Of a stretch of DNA of 64,000 nt, positions 42,322 through 49,493 are shown in pieces. The stretch comes from a virus: positions 1 through 64,000 of the IMG/VR virus record IMGVR_UViG_3300032893_000009, one strand, 5' to 3'. The position numbers were made by a program, and so were the translations under genes. A model generated the notes under the pieces. The model had not been told where the DNA came from. It worked only from the letters and a program-made list of their open reading frames with translations, and made no database searches. Every line of letters begins with the position of its first letter. Position 1 is the first letter of the stretch.

Positions 42322-43216
42322 GGTGATGATATGCTGCCCGTTCTGCGGCGACGACGAGTTCAAATTCGGGCTGAATCTGGACAACGGCAAGGCGCATTGC
42401 TTCCATGGCCGCTGTGACTGGAGATCGAGCAGCGTGGTGTACACCGCCCGCGAGCTGTGCAAGGCGTGGGGCATCGACTTCAACTGGCGACTGCGTTTGA
42501 GTGCCGCCGAGGCCGATGACAGGGAGCCTGAAAGTATAGCGTTTTCCGAGGTCGTCCCGGCTGGCCTGCCTCCCGAATTCGAGCACTTTACTCACGAGGT
42601 TGATCTGGTGGGCGACGCCGCCTTTGCCTACCTGCGCAGCCGTGGTGTCACATGGGCCGAGGTGCAGGAGTACGACATTGGCTTCGCGGCGGTAGGCAAG
42701 TTCGCATGGCGCGTACTGTTTCCGGTGATCGGTGACGACGCCGTGATCTACGGCTGCGTGGGCCGCGCCTTTGCGGGAACGGTGTCTCCGAAGTACCTCA
42801 ACACCGAAGGCATCAAGATTCTCTGGAACGGACAGCGGGTTGCCAAGCAGGCGGTGGTCTGCGAGGGTGTGCTGGACGCAATAAGGGTGAACCGGGTGCT
42901 GCACAGGTGGTTCCCCGACTCCGTGGCTGTGGCTAATCTGGGCAGCGCCATCACTCCCCAGCAGATTGCGCAGCTGGCCAAGTTCGAGAGCATGACTCAG
43001 TTTCCCGACTTCGACGCGCCCGGGGTGAAGGGGGCCATTCAGCGGGCGGAGGCCTGTACTGCAGCCGGACTGGCTACCAGCATCATCGAGCCAACCGAGA
43101 TGGACGGCACCGACCCCGGCGATATGACCGACGAGATGATCGCAGCCTGCCTGCGTTCGGCGCGTCCATGGACCAAGATGCAGAAGTACAGGATGCGGCT
43201 GGCCGCATTGAGATGA
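42254..43216 (+). CDS. DNA primase (zinc ribbon + TOPRIM)
   Basis: About 320 residues. A DnaG-like zinc ribbon, MICCPFCGDDEFKFGLNLDN with AHCFHGRC, is followed by a primase core (YDIGFAAVGKFAWRVLFPV, GCVGRAFAGTVSPKYLNTEG) and TOPRIM elements AVVCEGVLDAIRV and FPDFDAPGVKGA. It would prime lagging-strand synthesis with the DnaB-like helicase. The start is uncertain: ATG 42242, 42254 and 42263 are all in frame, and GGGGGAG at 42244-42250 best suits the latter two. Confidence 0.8.
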   Translation: MILMDILLQAGIRYRQAKNNPDEVMICCPFCGDDEFKFGLNLDNGKAHCFHGRCDWRSSSVVYTARELCKAWGIDFNWRLRLSAAEADDREPESIAFSEVVPAGLPPEFEHFTHEVDLVGDAAFAYLRSRGVTWAEVQEYDIGFAAVGKFAWRVLFPVIGDDAVIYGCVGRAFAGTVSPKYLNTEGIKILWNGQRVAKQAVVCEGVLDAIRVNRVLHRWFPDSVAVANLGSAITPQQIAQLAKFESMTQFPDFDAPGVKGAIQRAEACTAAGLATSIIEPTEMDGTDPGDMTDEMIAACLRSARPWTKMQKYRMRLAALR

Positions 43217-43223
43217 GGAGCAT

Positions 43224-44207
43224 ATGCAGATCATTGTTATCGACGCACGTAATATGTGTTACAAGTTCGGCTACGTGGGCAAGGACCTCACTTCCTCCAC
43301 TGGCGAGCGCACGGGGGCCATTCACGGCGTATTGATGGGCATGAGCGCTCTGAAGCGTCACTACCCGGACGCCAAGTTCGTGGTGGTCTGGGACGGTATG
43401 GACACCAACCATACGTGGCGGGTGGGCGTGTTCCCCGAATATAAGGCGGCGCGACGCGAGCCACCTTCTCCAGAGCAGGCCCAGCTGCGGGCGTCGGTGT
43501 TGAAGCAGATTGTCCTGATTCAGCAGATGCTGCAGGCGGTGGGAGTGGTGCAGATCGAGGTGCCCCGTCTGGAGGCCGACGACGTGATCGGCATCCTGAG
43601 CGAGAAGCTGACCGCGCGGGGCTGGCCGGTGACCGTGTACTCCTCGGATCAGGACTACCTTCAGCTGATTCCCTTCGGGGTCATGGTCATTACCTCAGCC
43701 TCTGCTATGCCGGTCAGCGCACAGGCGGTGCAGTACAAGTGGAAGTGCCAGCCGGAGGATTTGCTGAAACTCCGTGCGCTGCTGGGAGATACCTCGGACG
43801 GCATCCCCCGGGCGGTTTCCGGGGTGGGTCCGGTGGCTGCCGCCAAGTACATCGCTTTGGGTGTGGACCCCTCGGTGCCCAATTTCGACGGGCTGCCACG
43901 GACAGTGCGCGAGCAGGCGGAAAGACTGCGGCCCTCATGGCCCAAGATTCACCAGAACTGGCGGCTGATGAAGATTCTGCGCAGCTGCCACGACCCGGAC
44001 TTCCCCAAGGAGCTGGCCGGGCCGGTTACCGTGGAGACGCGCCGGGTGCTCAGGGAGCTGGCCGGGCCAGTGGACCGGGATACCGCGCTTTACGAGCGGA
44101 TGCTGAGCCAGATGGCGGCCCTCGATCTGCATCAGGCCATCGCCAACCGGCGGGAAATCTGGAACCTGCAGACGACCTCTTTGGAAAAGGAGGGGCGTGT
44201 GGTATGA
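43224..44207 (+). CDS. 5'-3' exonuclease (FEN / PolI N-terminal type)
   Basis: 327 residues. Metal-binding motifs VIDARNMCYKFG, FVVVWDGMDT, VPRLEADDVIGILSEKL and YSSDQDYLQL, then GDTSDGIPRAVSGVGPVAAAK, a helix-hairpin-helix/H2TH. This is the FEN-like 5' nuclease found as a stand-alone phage protein. It would remove RNA primers and flaps alongside the separate PolA at 49494, which lacks a 5' nuclease domain. Stop overlaps the next start (ATGA). Confidence 0.85.
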   Translation: MQIIVIDARNMCYKFGYVGKDLTSSTGERTGAIHGVLMGMSALKRHYPDAKFVVVWDGMDTNHTWRVGVFPEYKAARREPPSPEQAQLRASVLKQIVLIQQMLQAVGVVQIEVPRLEADDVIGILSEKLTARGWPVTVYSSDQDYLQLIPFGVMVITSASAMPVSAQAVQYKWKCQPEDLLKLRALLGDTSDGIPRAVSGVGPVAAAKYIALGVDPSVPNFDGLPRTVREQAERLRPSWPKIHQNWRLMKILRSCHDPDFPKELAGPVTVETRRVLRELAGPVDRDTALYERMLSQMAALDLHQAIANRREIWNLQTTSLEKEGRVV

Positions 44208-44671
44208 AGCCTTGGGGTTCTGTATCAGCGGCAGAGCGTTTCTGGAGTCATGTAGACCGTAGCGCTGGTCCTACTGGGTGCTGGCCTTGGACGGGCCGCC
44301 GAATACCTCCTAGGGGGTATGGCCACGTTTGGTTTGGGGGCAGACACAGGGTGGCTACGCATGTGGCCTGCGAACTGGCTGGGAGGAAACTGCCTGCCGG
44401 TTTGTTTTGGCTGCACACCTGTGATAATCCACCCTGCTGCAACCCAGACCATCTGTATGCAGGTACCAAAAAGAATAATGCCGATGACTGCGGACGCAGG
44501 GGGCGTCGGGCTGTTGGTGAGAGGCACCCCATGCACAAACTGACGGTGGTGGATGTCAGGGGTATAAGATTATTGCGCCAAGCCGGAATGACGCAGAAGG
44601 ACATCGCTGCACAGTTTGGGGTGACTCAATCGACTATCAGTTTGATAGTGCTCGGTAAGCACTGGAAGTAG
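44204..44671 (+). CDS. HNH homing endonuclease with HTH
   Basis: 155 residues from ATG 44204, overlapping the exonuclease stop; AAAAGGAGGGG lies upstream inside the exonuclease. HNH_3 core: CWPWTGRRIPPRGYGHVWFG, RVATHVACELAGRKLPAGLF, LHTCDNPPCCNPDHLYAGT. C-terminal HTH: KDIAAQFGVTQSTISLIVLG. Same architecture as the endonuclease at 15556, with related but clearly diverged sequence. A-T-richer than neighbours. Confidence 0.85.
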   Translation: MKPWGSVSAAERFWSHVDRSAGPTGCWPWTGRRIPPRGYGHVWFGGRHRVATHVACELAGRKLPAGLFWLHTCDNPPCCNPDHLYAGTKKNNADDCGRRGRRAVGERHPMHKLTVVDVRGIRLLRQAGMTQKDIAAQFGVTQSTISLIVLGKHWK

Positions 44672-44727
44672 GCGGTGTGCAGGTCGTGGACGCAGCCAAA
44701 CCATTGAAACTGAACTGAATAAAGACG

Positions 44728-44755
44728 TTGCACATTTCTCCAAACGTGCTATACT
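44728..44755 (+). promoter_or_regulatory. Sigma70-like promoter
   Basis: TTGCAC (44728-44733), a 16-base spacer and TATACT (44750-44755). It is the best -35/-10 pair in the window. The predicted transcript would start near 44762 and carry the GGAGG ribosome site of the gene at 44778. Confidence 0.65.
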
Positions 44756-44769
44756 AATGATGTTTGGAG
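44738..44769 (+). promoter_or_regulatory. Inverted-repeat operator candidate around the -10 box
   Basis: CTCCAAAC (44738-44745) and GTTTGGAG (44762-44769) are a perfect 8-bp inverted repeat with a 16-base centre that contains the -10 box. This is a typical place for a repressor dimer site. The right arm also includes the ribosome site GGAG. Confidence 0.5.
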
Positions 44770-44777
44770 GACGCACC

Positions 44778-45059
44778 ATGGCAATGAGTAAACAGGACTT
44801 TATCGCGCTGGTGGATGCAGTTTGCACGGTTAAACGGCGTCAGGGATTGTGTGGGTCAACGGCCCTTATCAACACTTCTGGGGCTGTGGCTGTAGATGAG
44901 CTGGCTCTGGAACTGGCGCGAGTCTGCGCAGCTCAGAATCCAGCTTTCAACCGCGAGCGTTGGTTTGGGTACATCAATGACCAGTGCGGGCCGAGTGGCG
45001 GAGTGGTTGGTGGTGCGGTGCGCAACAAGCTGTTCAACGAAAGGGAAGGCACCTGCTAA
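44778..45059 (+). CDS. Small protein behind an operator-like promoter, unknown
   Basis: 93 residues from ATG 44778 (GGAGG, 7-base spacer); ATG 44757 is in frame but lies before the ribosome site. Opens MAMSKQDFIALVDAVCTVKR, has a helical centre and ends GGVVGGAVRNKLFNEREGTC. Two or three Cys, no clear DNA-binding motif. The separate promoter suggests independent regulation. Confidence 0.65.
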   Translation: MAMSKQDFIALVDAVCTVKRRQGLCGSTALINTSGAVAVDELALELARVCAAQNPAFNRERWFGYINDQCGPSGGVVGGAVRNKLFNEREGTC

Positions 45060-45075
45060 CGGTGAGGGGGATGAT

Positions 45076-45900
45076 ATGGGACGCAAAATTGTATTTCTCG
45101 ACTTCGACGGGCCGATCATCCCCTCTTTGTCTTGGCGGCGGACGCCCGGCTTCGGCAGCTACGATGACTACGATGAAGTAACGGCTGGCTACATGATTGA
45201 TGATGGGCGCGTGACGTGGCATGAGCCTACGGCGTGGCCTCCCTGTATCAAGGAGCTTAACCGCATCACTGACAAGACCGGCGCGAAGATCGTGGTCAGC
45301 TCGGCATGGCGGGCAGCTGGCTATGAGGCTGTCAGGGATGATCTGAAGCGGTGGGGTGCTACGGCTGAGGTCATTGACATCACGCCCTGCGGGTTTGTTC
45401 ACTCTCGGACTTATGGAAAGGATGCCCCTCTGCGTGGCGAGGAGATTCAGCAGTGGCTGGATGCCAACCCGGATGTCAAGTCGTTCGTGATTTTTGACGA
45501 CGACAACGACATGGCGCATCTGCGTCCGTATCTGGTGCTCACGCCGATGAGCACGGGCATCACGCGCGAACTGGCTGATCGGGCAATCCGCATTCTGGAG
45601 AGAGAGAGAGAGTTCCTAGTGGAGAGCCGCGATTACGTGCCCGGTGACCGGGTGGTGGTGGACCCCAAGGGTCTGGACCTCCCGGGCACCGTTAAGCGGC
45701 TGCGGATAGTAGATCGGGTGAGTCCGATCTACACCGTGGTGCTGGACGATCTGAAGGCCACTCCGACCGGCCTTTACTACGCCCGTGGCTTCGAGCTGGG
45801 GGCGGATAACAGTGGTAAAGAGGCACCTAAAATCGTGATTGACACACCGGGAGAGTGGTGTTCTACTAGGTGCCTCGATCCGTTTGAATACGTGGGGTAA
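45076..45900 (+). CDS. HAD-family protein (Swiss-army-knife RNA repair HAD type)
   Basis: 274 residues from ATG 45076. HAD motif I is IVFLDFDGPIIPSL, motif II-like VVSSAWRAAGYEAVRDDLKR, and motif IV-like FVIFDDDNDMAHLRPYLVLT. The order and the SSAWR motif match the HAD domain linked to RNA repair proteins. The C-terminal 90 residues (PGDRVVVDPKGLDLPGTVKR, YTVVLDDLKATPTGLYYARG) look like an SH3-like barrel. Phosphatase action on nucleic acid ends is likely but inferred. Confidence 0.7.
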   Translation: MGRKIVFLDFDGPIIPSLSWRRTPGFGSYDDYDEVTAGYMIDDGRVTWHEPTAWPPCIKELNRITDKTGAKIVVSSAWRAAGYEAVRDDLKRWGATAEVIDITPCGFVHSRTYGKDAPLRGEEIQQWLDANPDVKSFVIFDDDNDMAHLRPYLVLTPMSTGITRELADRAIRILEREREFLVESRDYVPGDRVVVDPKGLDLPGTVKRLRIVDRVSPIYTVVLDDLKATPTGLYYARGFELGADNSGKEAPKIVIDTPGEWCSTRCLDPFEYVG

Positions 45901-45904
45901 GTTT

Positions 45905-47449
45905 ATGCGTGTCTCGCCCTTGGTGGACAGTTGCGACCGTCTCATCTTCAAGAAAGCTGCCAAAACCTACAACCGGCTATCCCCCGAAAATCAGCGCTGG
46001 ATCGACTTCGAAGACGTCATACAGGACGGCTTTATTGAGGCATGGCAGGCCGAGCAGCGCTATCGGCAGGACTTCGGAACCAAATACTCCACCTATCTCT
46101 ATCGCGGCCTTGATCTGCTGTTTCATGGACGCTACCACGCCCCTTTGCAGCAGCAGAAGCGTGTGGCTCGTCTCAAAGAACTGGATGCGCCGGTCCCGGG
46201 CAGCGAGGACACGTTTCCCGATCTGGTAAGTCAGGAGCCGACGCCGGAGGAAATCTTTTCCGCTGTCTCCGGGGTGCTGCAGGTCTGCCATGCGCTTCCA
46301 CCCGATGCGGTGAGTTTTCTGCTGCAGGTTGTCACCACCGAGACGGGGCAGATTACAAGACGTGGCTCGAATTCTATAGTATTGATACCGGAGGCCTGCC
46401 AGCGGTACGACGTGCGCCGGGAGGACTTGGCGCTGATTATGGTCAGCGCCTACGCCAAGTCAATGCTGGTGGAGGGTGTGGTGGCTGCTGCCGGACATCT
46501 GGGAGAGGACGATGCCAAAGTTCTGGAGTGCATCAATTGCCGGGCGTCCTTCTCTCTTAACGATGCCCGCAAGGGGCGCTACTCGGCTACCAGTCTGACC
46601 TGTCTTACGTGTCTGCGTGAGCTGCACGCAAGCGGGCCGGAACTGACTTGCTTCGGACGCCGTAAGGTGGTAAAAGGAAAGACGGTCGTGGAGGGATACT
46701 CCGAGGCCGATACCGAATGCCGTATGCACTGCCGCGACCGGGTGGCGTGCAGGCAGTTCATCGAGAAAGGGGAGAAGCGTATGACGACGGGAAATGTGGA
46801 GAATATTGAACTGGAGACTGAGGGCATCGACTTTACGGACATCGAGACTGGTGACATCGAGGTGCCAGCATCGCCGGAAGCGGCCCCCGCAACTAAGCCG
46901 AGGAAGGCGGCTGCCAAGCGTGCTGCGAAGCCTGCGAAGGTCGTAGAACCCGAGCCGGTCGCAGCCGAGCCCGAGGCACCTGTCAAGAAGGCTGTGAAGG
47001 CGGCACCCAAGAAGGCTGTGAAGGCGGCACCCAAGAAGGCTGCGAAGAAGGCAGCACCCAAGAAGGCTGCGAAGAAGCCCGTGCAGCGGTCCAAGAAGTC
47101 CACTGCCAAGATCGATCCCAAGGAAGCCAAGAAGCAGGGTCTGATCAAGCTGGACGAGCAGGGCCGTGACCTGCCCTTCAAGCCGGGTAGCGTGATGCGC
47201 TACTACCTCACGGAGGCGATGGAGCCGGGTGGCACAACCGAGGCGGCGCTGGAGAAGTTTGCCAGCAAGAACGGTTACAACCACAAGTTCCAGATGGCCG
47301 TGCTGCTTAGTGGCAAGTCGGGTGACAGCGGACGCCGTCCCTATCCGAGCACGCACACGTGGAAGGTGGAGCGGGACGAGAAGACCGGCAAGATTCAGGT
47401 CTACAACGTGCGCCGGATCGCCTTCTATGCCCGCATGGACCGGGTGTAG
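45905..47449 (+). CDS. Sigma-factor-like / zinc / histone-H1-like composite protein
   Basis: 514 residues from ATG 45905. Residues about 15-85 resemble sigma70 region 2: RWIDFEDVIQDGFIEAWQAE followed by FGTKYSTYLYRGLDLLFHGR. The middle has Cys pairs (CINCRASF, CLTCLREL, CRMHCRDRVAC) likely to bind zinc. A histone-H1-like run (VKKAVKAAPKKAVKAAPKKA and more) spans about 350-400, followed by a folded C-terminal domain (FKPGSVMRYYLTEAMEPGGT). It could redirect host RNA polymerase to phage promoters, but no clear region 4 is visible, so this is an inference. A strong internal start at 46781 may make the basic part separately. Confidence 0.6.
   Translation: MRVSPLVDSCDRLIFKKAAKTYNRLSPENQRWIDFEDVIQDGFIEAWQAEQRYRQDFGTKYSTYLYRGLDLLFHGRYHAPLQQQKRVARLKELDAPVPGSEDTFPDLVSQEPTPEEIFSAVSGVLQVCHALPPDAVSFLLQVVTTETGQITRRGSNSIVLIPEACQRYDVRREDLALIMVSAYAKSMLVEGVVAAAGHLGEDDAKVLECINCRASFSLNDARKGRYSATSLTCLTCLRELHASGPELTCFGRRKVVKGKTVVEGYSEADTECRMHCRDRVACRQFIEKGEKRMTTGNVENIELETEGIDFTDIETGDIEVPASPEAAPATKPRKAAAKRAAKPAKVVEPEPVAAEPEAPVKKAVKAAPKKAVKAAPKKAAKKAAPKKAAKKPVQRSKKSTAKIDPKEAKKQGLIKLDEQGRDLPFKPGSVMRYYLTEAMEPGGTTEAALEKFASKNGYNHKFQMAVLLSGKSGDSGRRPYPSTHTWKVERDEKTGKIQVYNVRRIAFYARMDRV
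46781..47449 (+). CDS. Internal-start histone-H1-like DNA-binding protein
   Basis: ATG 46781 is in frame with the sigma-like gene and preceded by AAAGGGGAG with a 6-base spacer. The product would be 222 residues: an acidic start (ENIELETEGIDFTDIETGDI), a Lys/Ala/Pro-rich H1-like tail, and a C-terminal domain. H1-like KAAPKKA repeats bind and condense DNA. Separate translation is inferred from the ribosome site only. Confidence 0.5.
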   Translation: MTTGNVENIELETEGIDFTDIETGDIEVPASPEAAPATKPRKAAAKRAAKPAKVVEPEPVAAEPEAPVKKAVKAAPKKAVKAAPKKAAKKAAPKKAAKKPVQRSKKSTAKIDPKEAKKQGLIKLDEQGRDLPFKPGSVMRYYLTEAMEPGGTTEAALEKFASKNGYNHKFQMAVLLSGKSGDSGRRPYPSTHTWKVERDEKTGKIQVYNVRRIAFYARMDRV

Positions 47450-47470
47450 GCCTGCCAACATTAAGCCAAG

Positions 47471-47500
47471 CCGCCGTCACTTCGACGGCGGTTTTCTTTT
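47471..47500 (+). terminator. Intrinsic terminator after sigma/H1-like gene
   Basis: CCGCCGTC (47471-47478) pairs with GACGGCGG (47484-47491) around ACTTC, followed by TTTTCTTTT. The next promoter box begins at the end of this T-run. Confidence 0.92.
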
Positions 47501-47512
47501 ATAGAGTGAAGT
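47500..47512 (+). promoter_or_regulatory. Candidate leaderless promoter of DNA methylase
   Basis: TAGAGT (47502-47507) ends 5 bases before ATG 47513, with GAAGT between, exactly the spacing and trailing bases seen at 32262. TATAGA at 47500-47505 is the alternative hexamer. There is no ribosome site. Confidence 0.5.
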
Positions 47513-48256
47513 ATGCCGGGATACATGGGCGGGAAGTTTCGCATCCGCTACCAGATTGCGGAGTACATCAACAGCCTGTCGCCACGGGTGTACATGGAGC
47601 CGTTCTGCGGCTTCTGCTGGGTGGGGGAACGGGTGCGCTGCCCGGTGCGCCATTTCTCCGACATCAACGCGGACGTGATCCTGATGTGGCAGGAACTGCA
47701 GAGGGGATGGAAGCCGCCGACGCAGATGACTGCCGAGGAGTTTGGTGCTCTGAAGCGCCAGCCCGGTCCATCGGCTCTGCGTGGCTTCGCGGGCACGTGC
47801 TGTGCTTACGGTGGCGAACTGCTGCGTGGCGGTTTCGCGCGGGACAAGCAAGGTGTCAACTATGCTGCGCAGGGTGCCCGGCAGCTGGGACGCCGCATAC
47901 TGGGCCTGCGGGGAGCGACCTTCGCCTGCATGGATTATCGTGCTGCGCTGGACAGCACCGACGCGGATGTGGTGTATCTCGACCCGCCATATGCAGGCAC
48001 TCGTGATTACGGCCAGTTCGATTCGGTGCAGTTCTGGACGGAGGTGCGCAGGCGTTCCGGTGGTAGGCGGCGCATTTTGGTTTCCGAGTACGAGGCCCCG
48101 GAGGACTTCACCGTGGTGCTGGCCACGCGCTCTCGCATGGGCTTGAGGGTGGGCAGCAGAAATGCGCTGGAGCACGAGCTGCGCGAGGAAAAGCTGTTCG
48201 AGTTCAATCCACCCGATAATAACCGGGTGGTATTCTCCTCCTTCGACGCGGGGTAG
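47513..48256 (+). CDS. DNA adenine methyltransferase (Dam-like)
   Basis: 247 residues. Motifs of D12-class adenine methylases: YMGGKFRIRYQIAEYINS (cofactor-contacting GGK), VYMEPFCGFCWVGERV (motif I, EPFCG), and VVYLDPPYAGTRDYGQF (motif IV, DPPY). It would methylate adenine N6 in phage DNA, most likely to escape host restriction or mark DNA. The target sequence cannot be read from the gene. It begins right after a terminator, with a leaderless-type promoter. Confidence 0.8.
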   Translation: MPGYMGGKFRIRYQIAEYINSLSPRVYMEPFCGFCWVGERVRCPVRHFSDINADVILMWQELQRGWKPPTQMTAEEFGALKRQPGPSALRGFAGTCCAYGGELLRGGFARDKQGVNYAAQGARQLGRRILGLRGATFACMDYRAALDSTDADVVYLDPPYAGTRDYGQFDSVQFWTEVRRRSGGRRRILVSEYEAPEDFTVVLATRSRMGLRVGSRNALEHELREEKLFEFNPPDNNRVVFSSFDAG

Positions 48257-48260
48257 TTTT

Positions 48261-48274
48261 TATACTATGAAGGT
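48261..48274 (+). promoter_or_regulatory. Candidate leaderless promoter of clamp-like gene
   Basis: TACTAT (48263-48268) ends 6 bases before ATG 48275, with GAAGGT between. The same TACTATGAAG string precedes the SF2 helicase at 32273. GAAGG is too close to the ATG to act as a ribosome site. Confidence 0.55.
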
Positions 48275-49345
48275 ATGGCTACCCAACAGGTGAAAATGCC
48301 CGCCAAGAGTTTCCGTGCCTTGATAGGTGCTGTATTGAAGTTCCCGCCCTCTGCCACGGTGGCAGCATCTCAGGTAATTCATTTCGGTGTGAGCCGGGGG
48401 CGCGCTCGTGCCTCCATTGCCGGTACGATAGTGTCCACGGCCTCTGTGGTGTGTGGAAGTGCCCTAGACGACTTCAGCTCCGATTACCGGCCACTGGAGA
48501 GCTTTGCGGAGCTGCTGCCGGACGACGCCACCTTGGATATTGAGTCCTCTTCCAAGGAGAGTCACGTACTGTTCAAGTGCGGCGGTCTGGACCTCAAGCT
48601 ACCCTTAACCAAGGGGGCAGTGCTGCCCAGACCGAAGGTGCCGGAGCCTTTCTTCACGGCAACGGAGGAGACAGCTAAACTTCTGCGCTGGCTGGCGTCG
48701 GTAGCGGAGAGCGATGAAACCAAGCCTGACATGCACTGTGTGTACCTGCGCCACGGGGCGGCGATTGCCGGGGATCAGCAGTGCATCGTGATCATCAATC
48801 ACAAGGACCTTCCCGACGTGGATTCACCACTGCCGTTGTGCGTGTGTGCGCAGTTGAAGCCCGGGGACAAGCTGGCCAATGCTGAGAACGGTCTTCTGGT
48901 GGTGAGCGGGTGCGGCGTGGCACAGGTTCCCCATTTGACGCAGACACTTCATTTTCCGCTGGGCGTGGTGGACCGGCTGGAGGCCGCGAAGATGTCGAGC
49001 TATGGGCGCTGCGACGTGGCCGCGTTGCGCACCGTGTTCAAGGAATCGTCGGACTGCGTGGCCCGCATCCCCAACGTCCCGGCCTGCATCACCCTGACCT
49101 TCACCGACAGCGGTATTCACGTGCTGGCGAAGAGTGACACGGCCTCGTTCCACACCAGTTTGTCCGGCAAGGTTGATCTGGCTGGCAAGATGCTGCTGGA
49201 GCTTTCCAAGGCCGAGGAGGCGTTGGCCGGATTCGACGGCGGCGAGATCGTCTGCAGTCAGTTGCTGCCCAAAGGTGAGGGCTTGCTGGCAGGAGGCGTA
49301 GTACGGGCGTTCTTCTCTCCGGTGCATCTGACTGGGGCGAAGTGA
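48275..49345 (+). CDS. Sliding-clamp-like protein (DnaN-type), tentative
   Basis: 356 residues, close to the 366 usual for bacterial beta clamps. MPAKSFRALIGAVLKFPPSA, LDLKLPLTKGAVLPRPKVPE and a duplicated strand-rich pattern through the chain fit a multi-domain clamp. No single diagnostic motif is present. Support comes from the setting: PolA follows directly and a DnaX-like loader is encoded at 57394. If correct it tethers the phage polymerase. It could also be an unrelated beta-rich protein. Confidence 0.5.
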   Translation: MATQQVKMPAKSFRALIGAVLKFPPSATVAASQVIHFGVSRGRARASIAGTIVSTASVVCGSALDDFSSDYRPLESFAELLPDDATLDIESSSKESHVLFKCGGLDLKLPLTKGAVLPRPKVPEPFFTATEETAKLLRWLASVAESDETKPDMHCVYLRHGAAIAGDQQCIVIINHKDLPDVDSPLPLCVCAQLKPGDKLANAENGLLVVSGCGVAQVPHLTQTLHFPLGVVDRLEAAKMSSYGRCDVAALRTVFKESSDCVARIPNVPACITLTFTDSGIHVLAKSDTASFHTSLSGKVDLAGKMLLELSKAEEALAGFDGGEIVCSQLLPKGEGLLAGGVVRAFFSPVHLTGAK

Positions 49346-49347
49346 GC

Positions 49348-49437
49348 TTACTTCGGACGCGGCTTCGGCTGGGGCTTGGGTGTCTTGACCGAAGCCTGCA
49401 TCTGCTTGATAACCCGACGCTGATCCCAGAAGCTCAT
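49348..49437 (-). CDS. Possible antisense micro-protein
   Basis: Read on the minus strand, 29 residues: MSFWDQRRVIKQMQASVKTP followed by KPQPKPRPK. The basic Pro/Lys tail looks protein-like, and the frame nearly fills the 148-base gap between two genes. There is no good ribosome site, and it would be the only minus-strand gene here. Low confidence. Confidence 0.25.
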   Translation of the reverse strand: MSFWDQRRVIKQMQASVKTPKPQPKPRPK

Positions 49438-49493
49438 ACTGACGGGGACGTTACCATGGAATCTTCCGACATGTCAAATGAAGATGGTGTTAC

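Noticed and set aside
46368-46384. Copy of the TGAATTCTCTAGTATG promoter motif inside the sigma-like gene
   Set aside because: It differs at several bases and lies in the middle of a coding region 400 bases before the internal start; likely chance, though an internal promoter cannot be excluded.
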